Origin: Serratia sp. PL17 | Lineage (GTDB): Bacteria; Pseudomonadota; Gammaproteobacteria; Enterobacterales; Enterobacteriaceae | DNA length: 64,000 nucleotides | Reading direction: 5' to 3' | Assembly: GCF_017832355.1 (NCBI RefSeq) | Contig: NZ_JAFIBY010000001.1 | Span: forward strand, 744,001 to 808,000 | Shown: piece after piece, positions 34,513 to 43,425 of the stretch | Position numbering within the stretch: the first letter of the stretch is position 1 | How the letters are laid out: each line of letters begins with the position of its first letter | Notes under the pieces: generated by a model | Told to the model about the DNA's origin: nothing | Seen by the model: only the letters and a program-made list of their open reading frames with translations | Databases searched by the model: none | Program-made: the position numbers and the translations under genes

Positions 34513-35166
34513 ATGAAAAATAACTGGATGCAACAGATCCAATCGATGATTGGGCAAAAGGCCGGTTCAATTGGCGGGTCAGAAGGTATCGGCAAACTGC
34601 TGGCCCCAACCGCGTTGGGGGGCCTTGTCGGTGTCTTATTGGCGAATAAGTCTTCACGCAAGCTGGTGGGGAAATTCGGCAAGAACGCGTTGATTATTGG
34701 CGGCAGCGCAGCGGTGGGGGCGGTGCTGTGGAATAAATACAAACAGCGGGTGAAAGAAACGCATCAGAGTGAACCGCAGTTTGGTTTGCAGACCACGCCG
34801 GTGGACTTGCGCGCCAAGCGTTTGGTGCAAGCCTTAGTATTTGCCGCCAAGAGTGATGGCCATATTGATGCGGAAGAAAAACTCGCCATCGATCACAGCC
34901 TGGAACAATTGCAGGTAGGCGAGGAAGCGCAAAAATGGGTGCAAGAAGCTATCGATCAACCGTTGAACCCGGACCTGATCGCCCAAAGCGTGAAAAATGA
35001 AGACGAAGCACTAGAAGTGTATTACCTGAGCTGCATGGTGATCGACGTCGATCACTTTATGGAGCGCGGTTATCTTGACGCTTTGGCGCAGTCGTTGAAG
35101 ATCCCGGCGGATGTTAAGCAGGGCATTGAAAACGACGTGAATGAGAAAAAACGCGAGCTGGCATAG
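34513..35166 (+). CDS. yebE: YebE, inner-membrane TerB-like (DUF533) protein
   Basis: 217 residues from ATG 34513 (AAAGGGG upstream; E. coli YebE is 219). An N-terminal Gly-rich region with a membrane segment (GGLVGVLLANK ... ALIIGGSAAVGAVLWNKYK) precedes a C-terminal TerB/DUF533 helical domain (LVQALVFAAKSDGHIDAEEKLAIDHSLEQL), with conserved acidic residues that may bind metal. In E. coli it belongs to the envelope-stress (Cpx) set. Monocistronic between ycdY and ptrB. Confidence 0.92.
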   Translation: MKNNWMQQIQSMIGQKAGSIGGSEGIGKLLAPTALGGLVGVLLANKSSRKLVGKFGKNALIIGGSAAVGAVLWNKYKQRVKETHQSEPQFGLQTTPVDLRAKRLVQALVFAAKSDGHIDAEEKLAIDHSLEQLQVGEEAQKWVQEAIDQPLNPDLIAQSVKNEDEALEVYYLSCMVIDVDHFMERGYLDALAQSLKIPADVKQGIENDVNEKKRELA

Positions 35167-35234
35167 CGCCGCTTGGCAAGCCGGGGGGAATCGTGTCACT
35201 CTTGCCGTAATCAAGGTAAGCGGATGATTTAGCA

Positions 35235-37268
35235 ATGATGACACCCCCTAAGGCAGAGAAACGTCCTTATCCTATCACTACGCACGGCGACACGCGTGTT
35301 GATGACTATTATTGGCTGCGCGACGATGAGCGCGCAGACCCGCAGGTGCTGGATTATCTGCAGGCGGAAAATGCCTTTACTGACGCGGCATTGAAACCGC
35401 AACAGGCGTTACGCGAAACGTTGTATGAAGAGATGGTGGCACGTATTCCTCAGCAGGAACATTCGGTGCCTTACGTCAGACACGGCTACCGCTATCAGAC
35501 GCGTTTCGAACCCGGCAATGAATATGCCATTTACGTCCGTCAGCCCGAGGCAGAAAACACACATTGGGATACGCTGATTGACGGTAATCAGCGTGCCGAG
35601 CAGCGCGAGTTTTATACCTTAGGTGGGCTGGAAGTCAGCCCTGACAACCAACAGCTAGCGGTTGCAGAAGATTTTCTCTCTCGTCGACAGTACGACATTC
35701 GTTTCAAAAACCTCAGCAACGATACCTGGGCTGACGAAGTGTTGGAAAACACGTCCGGTAGCTTTGAATGGGCCAACGACTCGTCCACCCTGTATTACGT
35801 GCGTAAACATGCCAAAACGCTGTTGCCTTACCAGGTCTATCGTCATGTGGTTGGTACGGATCCGCAGCATGACACGCTGATCTACGAAGAGCTGGATGAC
35901 ACCTTCTACGTCGGGCTGGAAAAAACCACCTCCGAACGTTTTATTTTGATCCACCTCAGCAGTACCACCACTTCGGAAATCCTGCTGTTGGACGCCGATC
36001 GCGCCGACAGCGCACCGCAGGTGTTTGTGCCGCGCCGTAAGGATCATGAATACGGTATCGATCACTATCACCAGCATTTCTATATCCGTTCTAACAAGGA
36101 CGGCAAAAACTTCGGTCTGTATCAAAGCGAACAGGCAGACGAAGCGCAGTGGCAGACGCTGATTGCCCCACGCATTGAAGTGATGTTGGAAGGCTTTAGC
36201 CTGTTCCGTGACTGGCTGGTGGTGGAGGAGCGTAGCGAGGGCCTGACTCAACTGCGCCAAATTCACTGGCAGAGCGGTGAAGAGAAACGTATTGCCTTCG
36301 ACGACCCGACCTACACAACCTGGTTGGCGTACAACCCTGAGCCAGAAACCGAGCTGTTGCGTTATGGCTACTCTTCGATGACCACACCGACCACGTTGTA
36401 TGAGCTCAATCTCGACAACGGTGAGCGCGTGATGCTCAAACAGCAGGAAGTGAAAAACTTCACCCCGGAAAATTACCGCAGTGAGCGGCTATGGGTGAAG
36501 GCGCGTGATGGTGTCGACGTGCCGGTTTCACTGGTTTATCGCCACGATAGTTTTGTACATGGTAGCAACCCACTGATGGTGTATGGCTACGGCTCATACG
36601 GCAGCAGCATGGATCCCGCCTTCAGCGCCAGCCGGTTAAGCCTGTTGGACCGCGGTTTTGTCTTTGTTCTGGCACATATTCGCGGTGGTGGGGAACTGGG
36701 GCAATTGTGGTATGAAGACGGCAAACTGTTCAAAAAGCAGAATACCTTTAACGATTTTATAGACGTGACAGAAACGTTGATCGCCCAAGGTTACGGTGAC
36801 GCTAAACGGGTGTTCGCCATGGGCGGCAGTGCGGGTGGATTGTTGATGGGTGCAGTGATCAATCAGGCGCCCCAGTTGTTTAATGGCATTGTGGCGCAGG
36901 TGCCGTTTGTCGACGTGGTTACCACGATGCTGGACGAATCTATTCCGCTGACGACCGGGGAATACGACGAATGGGGCAACCCAAATGAACCCGCGTATTA
37001 CGACTATATCAAGCAATACAGCCCGTACGATCAAGTGAAGGCGCAGGATTATCCGCATATGCTGGTCACCACTGGGCTACATGATTCCCAGGTACAGTAT
37101 TGGGAGCCGGCCAAGTGGGTTGCCAAGCTGCGCGATCTAAAGACCGACGATCGCCTGTTGTTGCTGTATACCGATATGGATTCAGGGCACGGCGGCAAGT
37201 CTGGGCGTTTCAAGGCCTATGAAGACATTGCGCTGGAATACGCCTTTATTCTGGCGTTGGCGGAGTAA
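35235..37268 (+). CDS. ptrB: Oligopeptidase B (protease II)
   Basis: 677 residues. Prolyl-oligopeptidase family S9A: N-terminal beta-propeller starting [15 protein letters not shown] and a C-terminal hydrolase domain with the triad Ser532 (GGSAGG), Asp617 (GLHDSQV) and His652 (SGHGG), the same numbers as in the E. coli enzyme. It cleaves short peptides after Arg/Lys in the cytosol or periplasm-facing extracts. Two consecutive ATG codons begin the gene; the first is used here. A terminator overlaps the exoX end. Confidence 0.96.
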   Translation: MMTPPKAEKRPYPITTHGDTRVDDYYWLRDDERADPQVLDYLQAENAFTDAALKPQQALRETLYEEMVARIPQQEHSVPYVRHGYRYQTRFEPGNEYAIYVRQPEAENTHWDTLIDGNQRAEQREFYTLGGLEVSPDNQQLAVAEDFLSRRQYDIRFKNLSNDTWADEVLENTSGSFEWANDSSTLYYVRKHAKTLLPYQVYRHVVGTDPQHDTLIYEELDDTFYVGLEKTTSERFILIHLSSTTTSEILLLDADRADSAPQVFVPRRKDHEYGIDHYHQHFYIRSNKDGKNFGLYQSEQADEAQWQTLIAPRIEVMLEGFSLFRDWLVVEERSEGLTQLRQIHWQSGEEKRIAFDDPTYTTWLAYNPEPETELLRYGYSSMTTPTTLYELNLDNGERVMLKQQEVKNFTPENYRSERLWVKARDGVDVPVSLVYRHDSFVHGSNPLMVYGYGSYGSSMDPAFSASRLSLLDRGFVFVLAHIRGGGELGQLWYEDGKLFKKQNTFNDFIDVTETLIAQGYGDAKRVFAMGGSAGGLLMGAVINQAPQLFNGIVAQVPFVDVVTTMLDESIPLTTGEYDEWGNPNEPAYYDYIKQYSPYDQVKAQDYPHMLVTTGLHDSQVQYWEPAKWVAKLRDLKTDDRLLLLYTDMDSGHGGKSGRFKAYEDIALEYAFILALAE

Positions 37269-37276
37269 CCTTCAGG

Positions 37277-37302
37277 CGGGCAGCGAGTGCTGCCCGTTTT
37301 TT
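37277..37302. terminator. Terminator between ptrB and exoX
   Basis: CGGGCAGC (37277-37284), loop GAGT, GCTGCCCG (37289-37296), then TTTTTT. It ends ptrB transcription and touches the exoX stop. Confidence 0.9.
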
Positions 37303-37970
37303 CAGCCGATCAGATAGTATTTCAGCGTGTGCTTCATGTCTGGGCTGAGATCTTCGATGGATTTCAGCATCCAGCGCAAATAGCCTGGATCTTCCTGCGC
37401 GATCCTGTCTATTTCCTGCCCACGATACTTACCGAACTTAAATTTCTTCAGCAGCACCGGCTGTTCAGTGATTTGCGCCATTTGCTCCGGCGTCCAACCT
37501 GAATCCTTGATAATGCGTTGCAGCAATGCGGCGGTCACATAACAATCATACAGTGCCCGATGTGGGTACAATGTGGTGTCTTGCGGCAGTTGCACGTCCA
37601 GGTTCAGCGCATAGCGCAGATATTGGTTGCCGTATTTGATGTCTGGGTACAGAGTCCGCGCCAGCTTCATGGTGCATATCCAGGCACCGCTCATTTCCGG
37701 CAGTACGCCGCGATCAAAAGCCGCATTGTGCGCAACATAGTAGGAACTGCCCAAATAGCGCCCGATTGCGACTGCGATACGCGGTTTCCCTTCAACCATT
37801 TGCTCGGTGATATGGTGAATGGCCATTGCATCAATGCTAATGGGGCGGTCGGGGCTGACCAGGTCACTCATTGGGTTGGCGATTTGTCCGTCGATCAGAT
37901 CAACAGAGGCCACCTCTACCACGCCGCCTTCCAGCCCGCAGGTTTCAGTGTCTATTACACGTAAATTCAT
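37302..37970 (-). CDS. exoX: Exodeoxyribonuclease X
   Basis: 222 residues (E. coli 220). DEDDh family: VIDTETCGL (ExoI, Asp-x-Glu), AHNAAFDRGVL (ExoII Asp), HRALYDCYVTAALL (ExoIII His/Asp). The C-terminal FKFGKYRGQEIDRIAQEDPGYLRWML is the conserved extension of ExoX-like proteins. It degrades DNA 3' to 5' in mismatch and recombination repair. Convergent with ptrB. Confidence 0.96.
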   Translation of the reverse strand: MNLRVIDTETCGLEGGVVEVASVDLIDGQIANPMSDLVSPDRPISIDAMAIHHITEQMVEGKPRIAVAIGRYLGSSYYVAHNAAFDRGVLPEMSGAWICTMKLARTLYPDIKYGNQYLRYALNLDVQLPQDTTLYPHRALYDCYVTAALLQRIIKDSGWTPEQMAQITEQPVLLKKFKFGKYRGQEIDRIAQEDPGYLRWMLKSIEDLSPDMKHTLKYYLIG

Positions 37971-38052
37971 GGTTTCCTCAGGGTGACTGCACAGGTTTAG
38001 CTTAACTGCCAGACGCGGCTATGCCAACCGTTGAAAGGGGGCAGTTTCAGGC

Positions 38053-38078
38053 AATAAAAAACCCGCCATGGCGGGTTT
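38053..38078 (-). terminator. Terminator of the 36-aa gene
   Basis: AAACCCGCC/GGCGGGTTT palindrome at 38059-38078; on the minus strand it is followed by TTTTTTATT. It lies 20 bases after the stop of the small basic gene. Confidence 0.85.
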
Positions 38079-38098
38079 AACTACGGTTAGAAGTTCGC

Positions 38099-38209
38099 TT
38101 ACTCGCCGGAAGTCTGGCCTTTCTTAGCGCGTTTGTCTGCGCGTTTCTCTGCGGGGGTTTTCAACGGCTTCTTCTTCGCATTTTTTTTGCTATCCATTCC
38201 CTTACTCAT
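38099..38209 (-). CDS. 36-aa highly basic protein
   Basis: 36 residues: MSKGMDSKKNAKKKPLKTP, then AEKRADKRAKKGQTSGE. 14 of 36 residues are Lys or Arg. AGAGG lies five bases before the ATG and a clean terminator follows, so it is a real single-gene unit although very short. The Lys-rich composition suggests nucleic-acid or ribosome contact, or zinc-stress remodelling given that the divergent gene has a Zur-type site; neither is shown. I do not recognise a named family. Confidence 0.75.
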   Translation of the reverse strand: MSKGMDSKKNAKKKPLKTPAEKRADKRAKKGQTSGE

Positions 38210-38363
38210 GATGGCCTCTCAGTTACCTATGGTTGGGTGGGTTGCTCAACCATTAACCTCCTTATGCCTAATGGATGCAAGCATGAAAGCAGCTGATTTA
38301 ACTAATTGGTTGTTTATCTGCGTAATTTTGTTTCTGATGAAGGGCTGCTTTAAAATTATGGTA

Positions 38364-38378
38364 TGTTATAATATAACA
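38364..38378. promoter_or_regulatory. Zur-box-like operator at the DksA-paralogue promoter
   Basis: TGTTATAATATAACA is a perfect 15-base palindrome equal to the core of the gammaproteobacterial Zur consensus (ATGTTATANTATAACAT). It contains the TATAAT -10 element (38367-38372), extended by TG, 31 bases before the gene start, so a bound repressor would block the promoter directly. Confidence 0.75.
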
Positions 38379-38402
38379 ATTAAGTAATAGCCGGAGAGCG
38401 CA

Positions 38403-38828
38403 ATGAACGTTGTGACCTTGTTAAACCCGCAGCAGCTTTTGGCTATGCCGGAGTCTGATTACATGAATCCGGCGCAGCGGGCATTTTTCCGCCAGCGCTT
38501 GCTGGACGAGCAACAAAAACTGTTGCAGCACATTGATGCGCTGAAGCGGGATATCGACAGCGGTGAAGTGTCCGGTGACGAAGCAGACAAAGCTGCCCGC
38601 GAAGAGGATTTGCGGCTGTTATTCCGCCAGTTGGATCGTGAAAGCCGTCTGCTGCCGAAAATTAGCGCAGCGCTAACGCGTTTGTATAACGGCGAATACG
38701 GCTATTGCCGTGAAAGCGGAGAGCCTATTGGTTTGGCACGTTTGTTGTTGCGGCCAACAGCGGAACTAAGCATTGAAGCAAAAACTGCGCAGGAAATGCG
38801 CGAACCGCATTTGCGTAAAAGAGGTTAA
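38403..38828 (+). CDS. Cysteine-poor DksA paralogue (DksA2-like)
   Basis: 141 residues. The coiled-coil RQRLLDEQQKLLQHIDALKRDIDSGEVSGDEADKAAREEDLRLLFRQLDRESRLLPKI carries acidic residues at the tip, and the globular end reads GEYGYCRESGEPIGLARLLLRPTAELSIEAKTAQE. In DksA this last part holds four zinc-binding Cys (CESCG ... CIDCK); here only one remains, so the fold must be zinc-independent. In Pseudomonas the zinc-free DksA2 replaces DksA under zinc starvation. The Zur-type operator fits the same role here: binding the RNA polymerase secondary channel with ppGpp when zinc is short. Confidence 0.85.
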   Translation: MNVVTLLNPQQLLAMPESDYMNPAQRAFFRQRLLDEQQKLLQHIDALKRDIDSGEVSGDEADKAAREEDLRLLFRQLDRESRLLPKISAALTRLYNGEYGYCRESGEPIGLARLLLRPTAELSIEAKTAQEMREPHLRKRG

Positions 38829-38846
38829 GTTTACCTCTGGTTCTCT

Positions 38847-38877
38847 ACGACCTGCCGTTATTTTGCCGGCAGGTCGT
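38847..38877 (+). terminator. Terminator after the DksA paralogue
   Basis: ACGACCTGCCG (38847-38857) pairs with CGGCAGGTCGT (38867-38877), followed by ATTCATTTT. Confidence 0.75.
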
Positions 38878-38970
38878 ATTCATTTTAAGCAAACGAACCA
38901 TAACTTGTTGGGTAGGGTAGGAGTTTTCGGGTTTTACCGTTGACCAAATGGGCGGCTTCAGCTTTTATGA

Positions 38971-39954
<984 letters not shown>

Positions 39955-39957
39955 CCA

Positions 39958-39982
39958 AAAGCCCGCCATAAAGGCGGGCTTT
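39958..39982. terminator. Bidirectional terminator between pip and holE
   Basis: AAAGCCCGCC (39958-39967) and GGCGGGCTTT (39973-39982) around a five-base loop, with A-rich and T-rich flanks. Confidence 0.88.
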
Positions 39983-39983
39983 A

Positions 39984-40214
39984 TTATTTGGATTTCGGTT
40001 CGTACGGCAGACGTGAATACTTGTGTGATTCAACACGGTAGTGCGCCACGCGTTCGCGGAAATAGTCACGCAGATGCGCTGGCTGCTCGCGTTCGACCAT
40101 TTCCGGGATTACCGGCATGTTATAGCGTTCTTTGAACGCCACGCCAGACGCCGCGAGATCAACGTTCACCTTGTCCATCTCTTCTTTGGAAAGCTCTGCC
40201 AGATTGTAACCCAC
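39984..40214 (-). CDS. holE: DNA polymerase III theta subunit
   Basis: 76 residues, as in E. coli. The conserved core [25 protein letters not shown] and [17 protein letters not shown] is unmistakable. Theta binds and stabilises the proofreading subunit epsilon in the polymerase core. AAGGAG precedes the ATG on the minus strand. Confidence 0.96.
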   Translation of the reverse strand: MGYNLAELSKEEMDKVNVDLAASGVAFKERYNMPVIPEMVEREQPAHLRDYFRERVAHYRVESHKYSRLPYEPKSK

Positions 40215-40587
40215 CGTATTCTCCTTACTTGTTACCGCATTGGATCAGCGCAGAAGGTAATGCACCGAGAGGCACTTGGCAAGCCCGAAGCGCAGAGGGG
40301 GATATCCGCAGATAATAACGTAGGATACGGAAGGTTATTTATTGCACCAATGGCAATGCAATCTATTTATTTTTTCAAATAAGAATGATTCGTTTTTTGA
40401 TTAAATGTACGGATGTAAATAGTTATCATAATAATTTAAACATATAACAGAAAATAAATTAACACGTTGATTTTTAATCAATTTAAAATTAAATCCTTGA
40501 TGATGTAAATCAAGTGTTTTTATTTTGTTTTTACCAAGGCATAATGCGGAAAAATTAAATTGATACCTGCAAAATAAAGGAATGATT
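40215..40587. other. Gene-free region between holE and ftnA
   Basis: 373 bases, very AT-rich from 40370 on. It carries the divergent holE and ftnA promoters. Two TTGAT/ATCAA repeats occur (40469-40483 and 40497-40513), but their spacings of 5 and 7 bases do not match FNR. The AT content would suit H-NS, which affects ftnA in E. coli. No gene is seen. Confidence 0.45.
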
Positions 40588-41106
40588 ATGCTGACGCCTG
40601 AAATGACCAAGAAGCTGAATGAGCAACTGAACCTGGAGTTCTACTCCGCGAACTTGTACCTGCAAATGAGCGCATGGTGCAGCGATAAAGGCTTTGAAGG
40701 CGCCGCTGCATTCCTTAAAGAACACTCTCAGGAAGAGATGCAGCACATGCAACGTCTGTTCGAATACCTGAGCGACACAGGCGCTTTGCCACTGCTGGGT
40801 ACCATTGCTGCGCCGCCTGTTGAATTTGCATCCCTGGCTGATGTATTCCAACAAACTTACGAGCATGAGCAACTGATTACCCGCCAGATCAACGAGCTGG
40901 CGCACGCGGCAATGTCTGCGCATGATTACTCTACCTTTAACTTCCTGCAGTGGTATGTTGCTGAACAGCACGAAGAAGAGAAGCTGTTCAAATCCGTGCT
41001 GGATAAACTGGCGCTGGTGGGCAATAGCGGCAACGCACTGTTCTTCATCGATAAAGATTTGAAGAAAATGGGTGCAGCTGGCGAGAACGGTAACGGCCAG
41101 GTCTAA
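40588..41106 (+). CDS. ftnA: Ferritin A
   Basis: 172 residues from the ATG at 40588 (AAGGAATGATT upstream; an ATG two codons earlier would lie too close to the ribosome site). Ferroxidase ligands lie in [13 protein letters not shown] (Glu), [11 protein letters not shown] (Glu, His) and later [18 protein letters not shown] and EQHEEEKLF. It forms the 24-mer iron store. The C-terminal tail ([12 protein letters not shown]) differs from E. coli. Confidence 0.95.
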   Translation: MLTPEMTKKLNEQLNLEFYSANLYLQMSAWCSDKGFEGAAAFLKEHSQEEMQHMQRLFEYLSDTGALPLLGTIAAPPVEFASLADVFQQTYEHEQLITRQINELAHAAMSAHDYSTFNFLQWYVAEQHEEEKLFKSVLDKLALVGNSGNALFFIDKDLKKMGAAGENGNGQV

Positions 41107-41117
41107 TTATTGTTGTT

Positions 41118-41155
41118 AAAACCGCGTCCCGGTCTGCCCGGTGCGCGGTTTTTTT
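41118..41155 (+). terminator. Terminator after ftnA
   Basis: AAAACCGCG (41118-41126) pairs with CGCGGTTTT (41144-41152), ending in a T-run. The rest of the interval to 41429 holds no gene I can support and contains the yobA promoter region. Confidence 0.85.
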
Positions 41156-41429
41156 ATGCCCTGTAGTTGTCGTGGCTTTACAGCGATATGTGCTACTGGA
41201 TCGCAAAATGCCAGTGTTCTGCTCGACTTGCTGAATGGCACTCGTTATCATTTGACGTGATACGCTACAGGGATGGTAGAGAGTTAAAACAGTGGGTTAT
41301 CATAATCCTATTCTTCTTCTGTTTACCCGTGGCGCAATCATCTGCGGTGGGTTGGGGCTGCTGATACATCGCCCATGCGGTTAGCCTTAACCCTTATTAC
41401 CCTCGATTATTGCTTTAAGGGATATCACT

Positions 41430-41813
41430 GTGATCGGTAAAATTCGTTCTTCTTATCGCCTGCTTTCCACCATTTTTGTGCTGTTTGTTGGTTTGTCTTC
41501 ACAGCAGGCTTTAGCACATGCTCATTTGAAAGTTGAAACACCGGCAGCAGATGCCAGCGTGAGTCCGGCACCGAAAGTGCTGACGCTGAACTTCTCTGAA
41601 GGTATTGAGCCTAGTTTTAGCGGCATTAAAATCACCGGGCCGAACAACGCTGAAGTGAAAACCGGTAAATTGCAGCTCGACGCGAACAACAATACCCAGG
41701 TTAACCTGCCTATCGAAGGTGAGCTGGCTGCCGGTAAATACAACGTTAATTGGCACGTAGTCTCGGTCGACGGTCATAAAACCAAAGGCCAGTACAGCTT
41801 CACCGTAAACTGA
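41430..41813 (+). CDS. yobA: YobA, CopC-domain periplasmic copper protein
   Basis: 127 residues from a GTG at 41430 (TAAGGGAT upstream). The signal peptide is cleaved before HAHLKVETPAADASVSPAPKVLTLNFSEGIEP, leaving His near the mature N terminus; HVVSVDGHKTKGQYSFTV holds the second His pair. These are the Cu(II) ligands of the CopC fold. It is followed after three bases by yebZ, making a copper uptake/handling unit with yebY. Confidence 0.93.
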   Translation: MIGKIRSSYRLLSTIFVLFVGLSSQQALAHAHLKVETPAADASVSPAPKVLTLNFSEGIEPSFSGIKITGPNNAEVKTGKLQLDANNNTQVNLPIEGELAAGKYNVNWHVVSVDGHKTKGQYSFTVN

Positions 41814-41816
41814 TCC

Positions 41817-42698
41817 ATGAGTCTGGCGACCCTGTTTGTCCTGTGTCGCTTTGTGCACTTTGCGGCGGTGATGCTGATGTTTGGCACCAGCCTATTCACC
41901 GCCTTATTGTCGCCGCAGCGCCTTTCCCCGTATCTCACCCGTGATGTGCGTCCCTTGTTGGTCTCTTGCACCTGGCTTGCCGGGCTTTCCGCCGTGGCAT
42001 TATTGGCTATTCAAGCCGGGCAGATGGGGGACGGTTGGGCCGATACCTGGCGCCTGGAGGTTTGGTGGGCGGTGCTGGGTACGACCTTCGGCGAAGTCTG
42101 GCGATGGCACCTGGGCATTTCATTACTGGCGCTGCTGAGCCTGTGGCTGGCAGAACCGCGTCGTACACAACTCTTGGCACTGCTTTCTACATTATTACTG
42201 GTTAGCATGGCGTTTATCGGCCACGCGGCAATGCATGAGGGAATACTCGGTGTCCTGCACCGTTTTAACCACGCATTGCACCTGTTGGCAGCCGGTTACT
42301 GGTTTGGCAGCCTGCTGCCGTTGTTGGTCTGCCTGCGTTATCTGGCCCAACCGCAGAGCCGCAGCGATGCCGTCACCACGCTGATTCGTTTTTCACGCTG
42401 GGGCCACCTGGCGGTAGCGCTAGTGGTGTTAACCGGTGTGATTAACAGTTTGATTATTCTCGGCAGTTGGCCGTTGAACGTGGACTCCCCATACCAACGC
42501 CTGCTGTTGTTCAAAACCGCATTAGTGGCGCTTATGGTGATGGTCGCACTGGCTAACCGCTATGCCATCGTCCCAGCGATGAGCAGCATGCCACGGCTGG
42601 CACAGCGTGGGCTGGTACTCGCCTGTTGGACTGAGGTGGGGTTGGGGGCGGGTGTACTGCTGCTGGTCAGTTTATTTGCAACTTATGCGCCGGTGTAA
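41817..42698 (+). CDS. yebZ: YebZ, CopD-type copper membrane protein
   Basis: 293 residues (E. coli 290), about eight membrane helices. CopD-like His/Met residues are seen in FVHFAAVMLMFGTSLF, IGHAAMHEG, FNHALHLLAAGYWFGSLLPL and RWGHLAVALVVLTG. It is thought to move copper across the inner membrane with YobA. The ATG is three bases after the yobA stop, so they are coupled. Confidence 0.93.
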   Translation: MSLATLFVLCRFVHFAAVMLMFGTSLFTALLSPQRLSPYLTRDVRPLLVSCTWLAGLSAVALLAIQAGQMGDGWADTWRLEVWWAVLGTTFGEVWRWHLGISLLALLSLWLAEPRRTQLLALLSTLLLVSMAFIGHAAMHEGILGVLHRFNHALHLLAAGYWFGSLLPLLVCLRYLAQPQSRSDAVTTLIRFSRWGHLAVALVVLTGVINSLIILGSWPLNVDSPYQRLLLFKTALVALMVMVALANRYAIVPAMSSMPRLAQRGLVLACWTEVGLGAGVLLLVSLFATYAPV

Positions 42699-42767
42699 CA
42701 TTCCGGCTTGCCGGATGCCCCCCAACTGCGGGAAAATTGAATCAAATAGCAACCTTAAGGCCATAAC

Positions 42768-43109
42768 ATGAAATCGGTATTACTTGGCATGACGCTGCTG
42801 GCAACCGCGACCGGTGCGCTGGCGGCAGACCAACTGGTTAACATCACCAAACTGGAATACGGTAAGCAGTGGGCGTTCACCAAAGAAGAAGTGACGCTTC
42901 AATGCCGCAGTGGCGGCGCACTGTTCGTACTCAACAACAGCACACTGATGCAGTATCCGCTCAATGCGGCCGCAGAGGCGCAGGTGAAAGCAGGGCAGCA
43001 GCGTGCCCAGCCGCTGGATGTCATCCTGCTGGATGACGCCGCCAACCCCGGTAAGAAAATGAGTGTTGAGCCGTACCGTGAACGTGCCGAGAAGCTCTGC
43101 GCTAACTAA
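42768..43109 (+). CDS. yebY: YebY, DUF2511 periplasmic protein
   Basis: 113 residues with a signal peptide (MKSVLLGMTLLATATGALA-AD). The mature domain has two Cys (LQCRSG and KLCAN) likely to form a disulphide and the conserved WAFTKEEVTLQC and EPYRERAEKLC segments. Third gene of the yobA-yebZ-yebY group; role in copper handling is inferred from context. It is followed by the sdsR sRNA locus, as in E. coli and Salmonella. Confidence 0.92.
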   Translation: MKSVLLGMTLLATATGALAADQLVNITKLEYGKQWAFTKEEVTLQCRSGGALFVLNNSTLMQYPLNAAAEAQVKAGQQRAQPLDVILLDDAANPGKKMSVEPYRERAEKLCAN

Positions 43110-43240
43110 TCGCTTATCACACAATGGCTTAGTTTGAGACAACTCTGTGGTGAAAAATTGTGCGGAATTAATTTCTTCATGAAACTATCACCGAGCCTGT
43201 GCTGGCTGGCAAAAATAGCGCGGTAAGCTACTCTTAAAGT

Positions 43241-43346
43241 GCACGGCTGAACAAGCTTTGCACAAAATGCCAACTTTTAGCGCACGGCTCTCTCCCAAGA
43301 GCCATTTCCCTAGACCGAATATAGGAATCGTATTCGGTCTTTTTTT
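43241..43346 (+). ncRNA. sdsR: SdsR (RyeB) small RNA
   Basis: The block at 43268-43310 (GCCAACTTTTAGCGCACGGC and onward through the GGCTCT/AGAGCC hairpin) is near-identical to my memory of enterobacterial SdsR, and the 3' end is the terminator GACCGAATA (43313-43321)/TATTCGGTC (43331-43339) plus T-run. The upstream GCTACTCTTAA (43227-43237) is a sigma-S type -10, placing the start about seven bases later, at 43241. SdsR is a stationary-phase, Hfq-dependent sRNA. It lies after yebY as expected, and the prophage attL lies inside its terminator without destroying it. The antisense RyeA partner would start beyond the prophage and is probably disconnected. Confidence 0.9.
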
Positions 43347-43348
43347 GT
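43322..43348. repeat. attL of the second prophage (in the sdsR terminator)
   Basis: TAGGAATCG-T-ATTCGGT-C-T-tract-GT. It matches attR at 61808-61832 in TAGGAATCG, ATTCGGT and the T-tract, with one substitution and a two-base length difference. The integrase gene lies 78 bases away. Confidence 0.8.
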
Positions 43349-43425
43349 GTGCTTGATTTATAAGGTAAAATTTCACCCACCCACGAAAATACACGAAATT
43401 TCCACGAAATCCTATATCCGGTCTT

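Noticed and set aside
38133-38387. 84-codon hydrophobic frame on the plus strand
   Set aside because: It overlaps the 36-aa basic gene in antisense and runs through the Zur box; hydrophobic codons are the complement of Lys/Arg codons.
40469-40513. FNR-like TTGAT/ATCAA repeats upstream of ftnA
   Set aside because: Spacers are 5 and 7 bases instead of 4; they fit AT-rich background as well.
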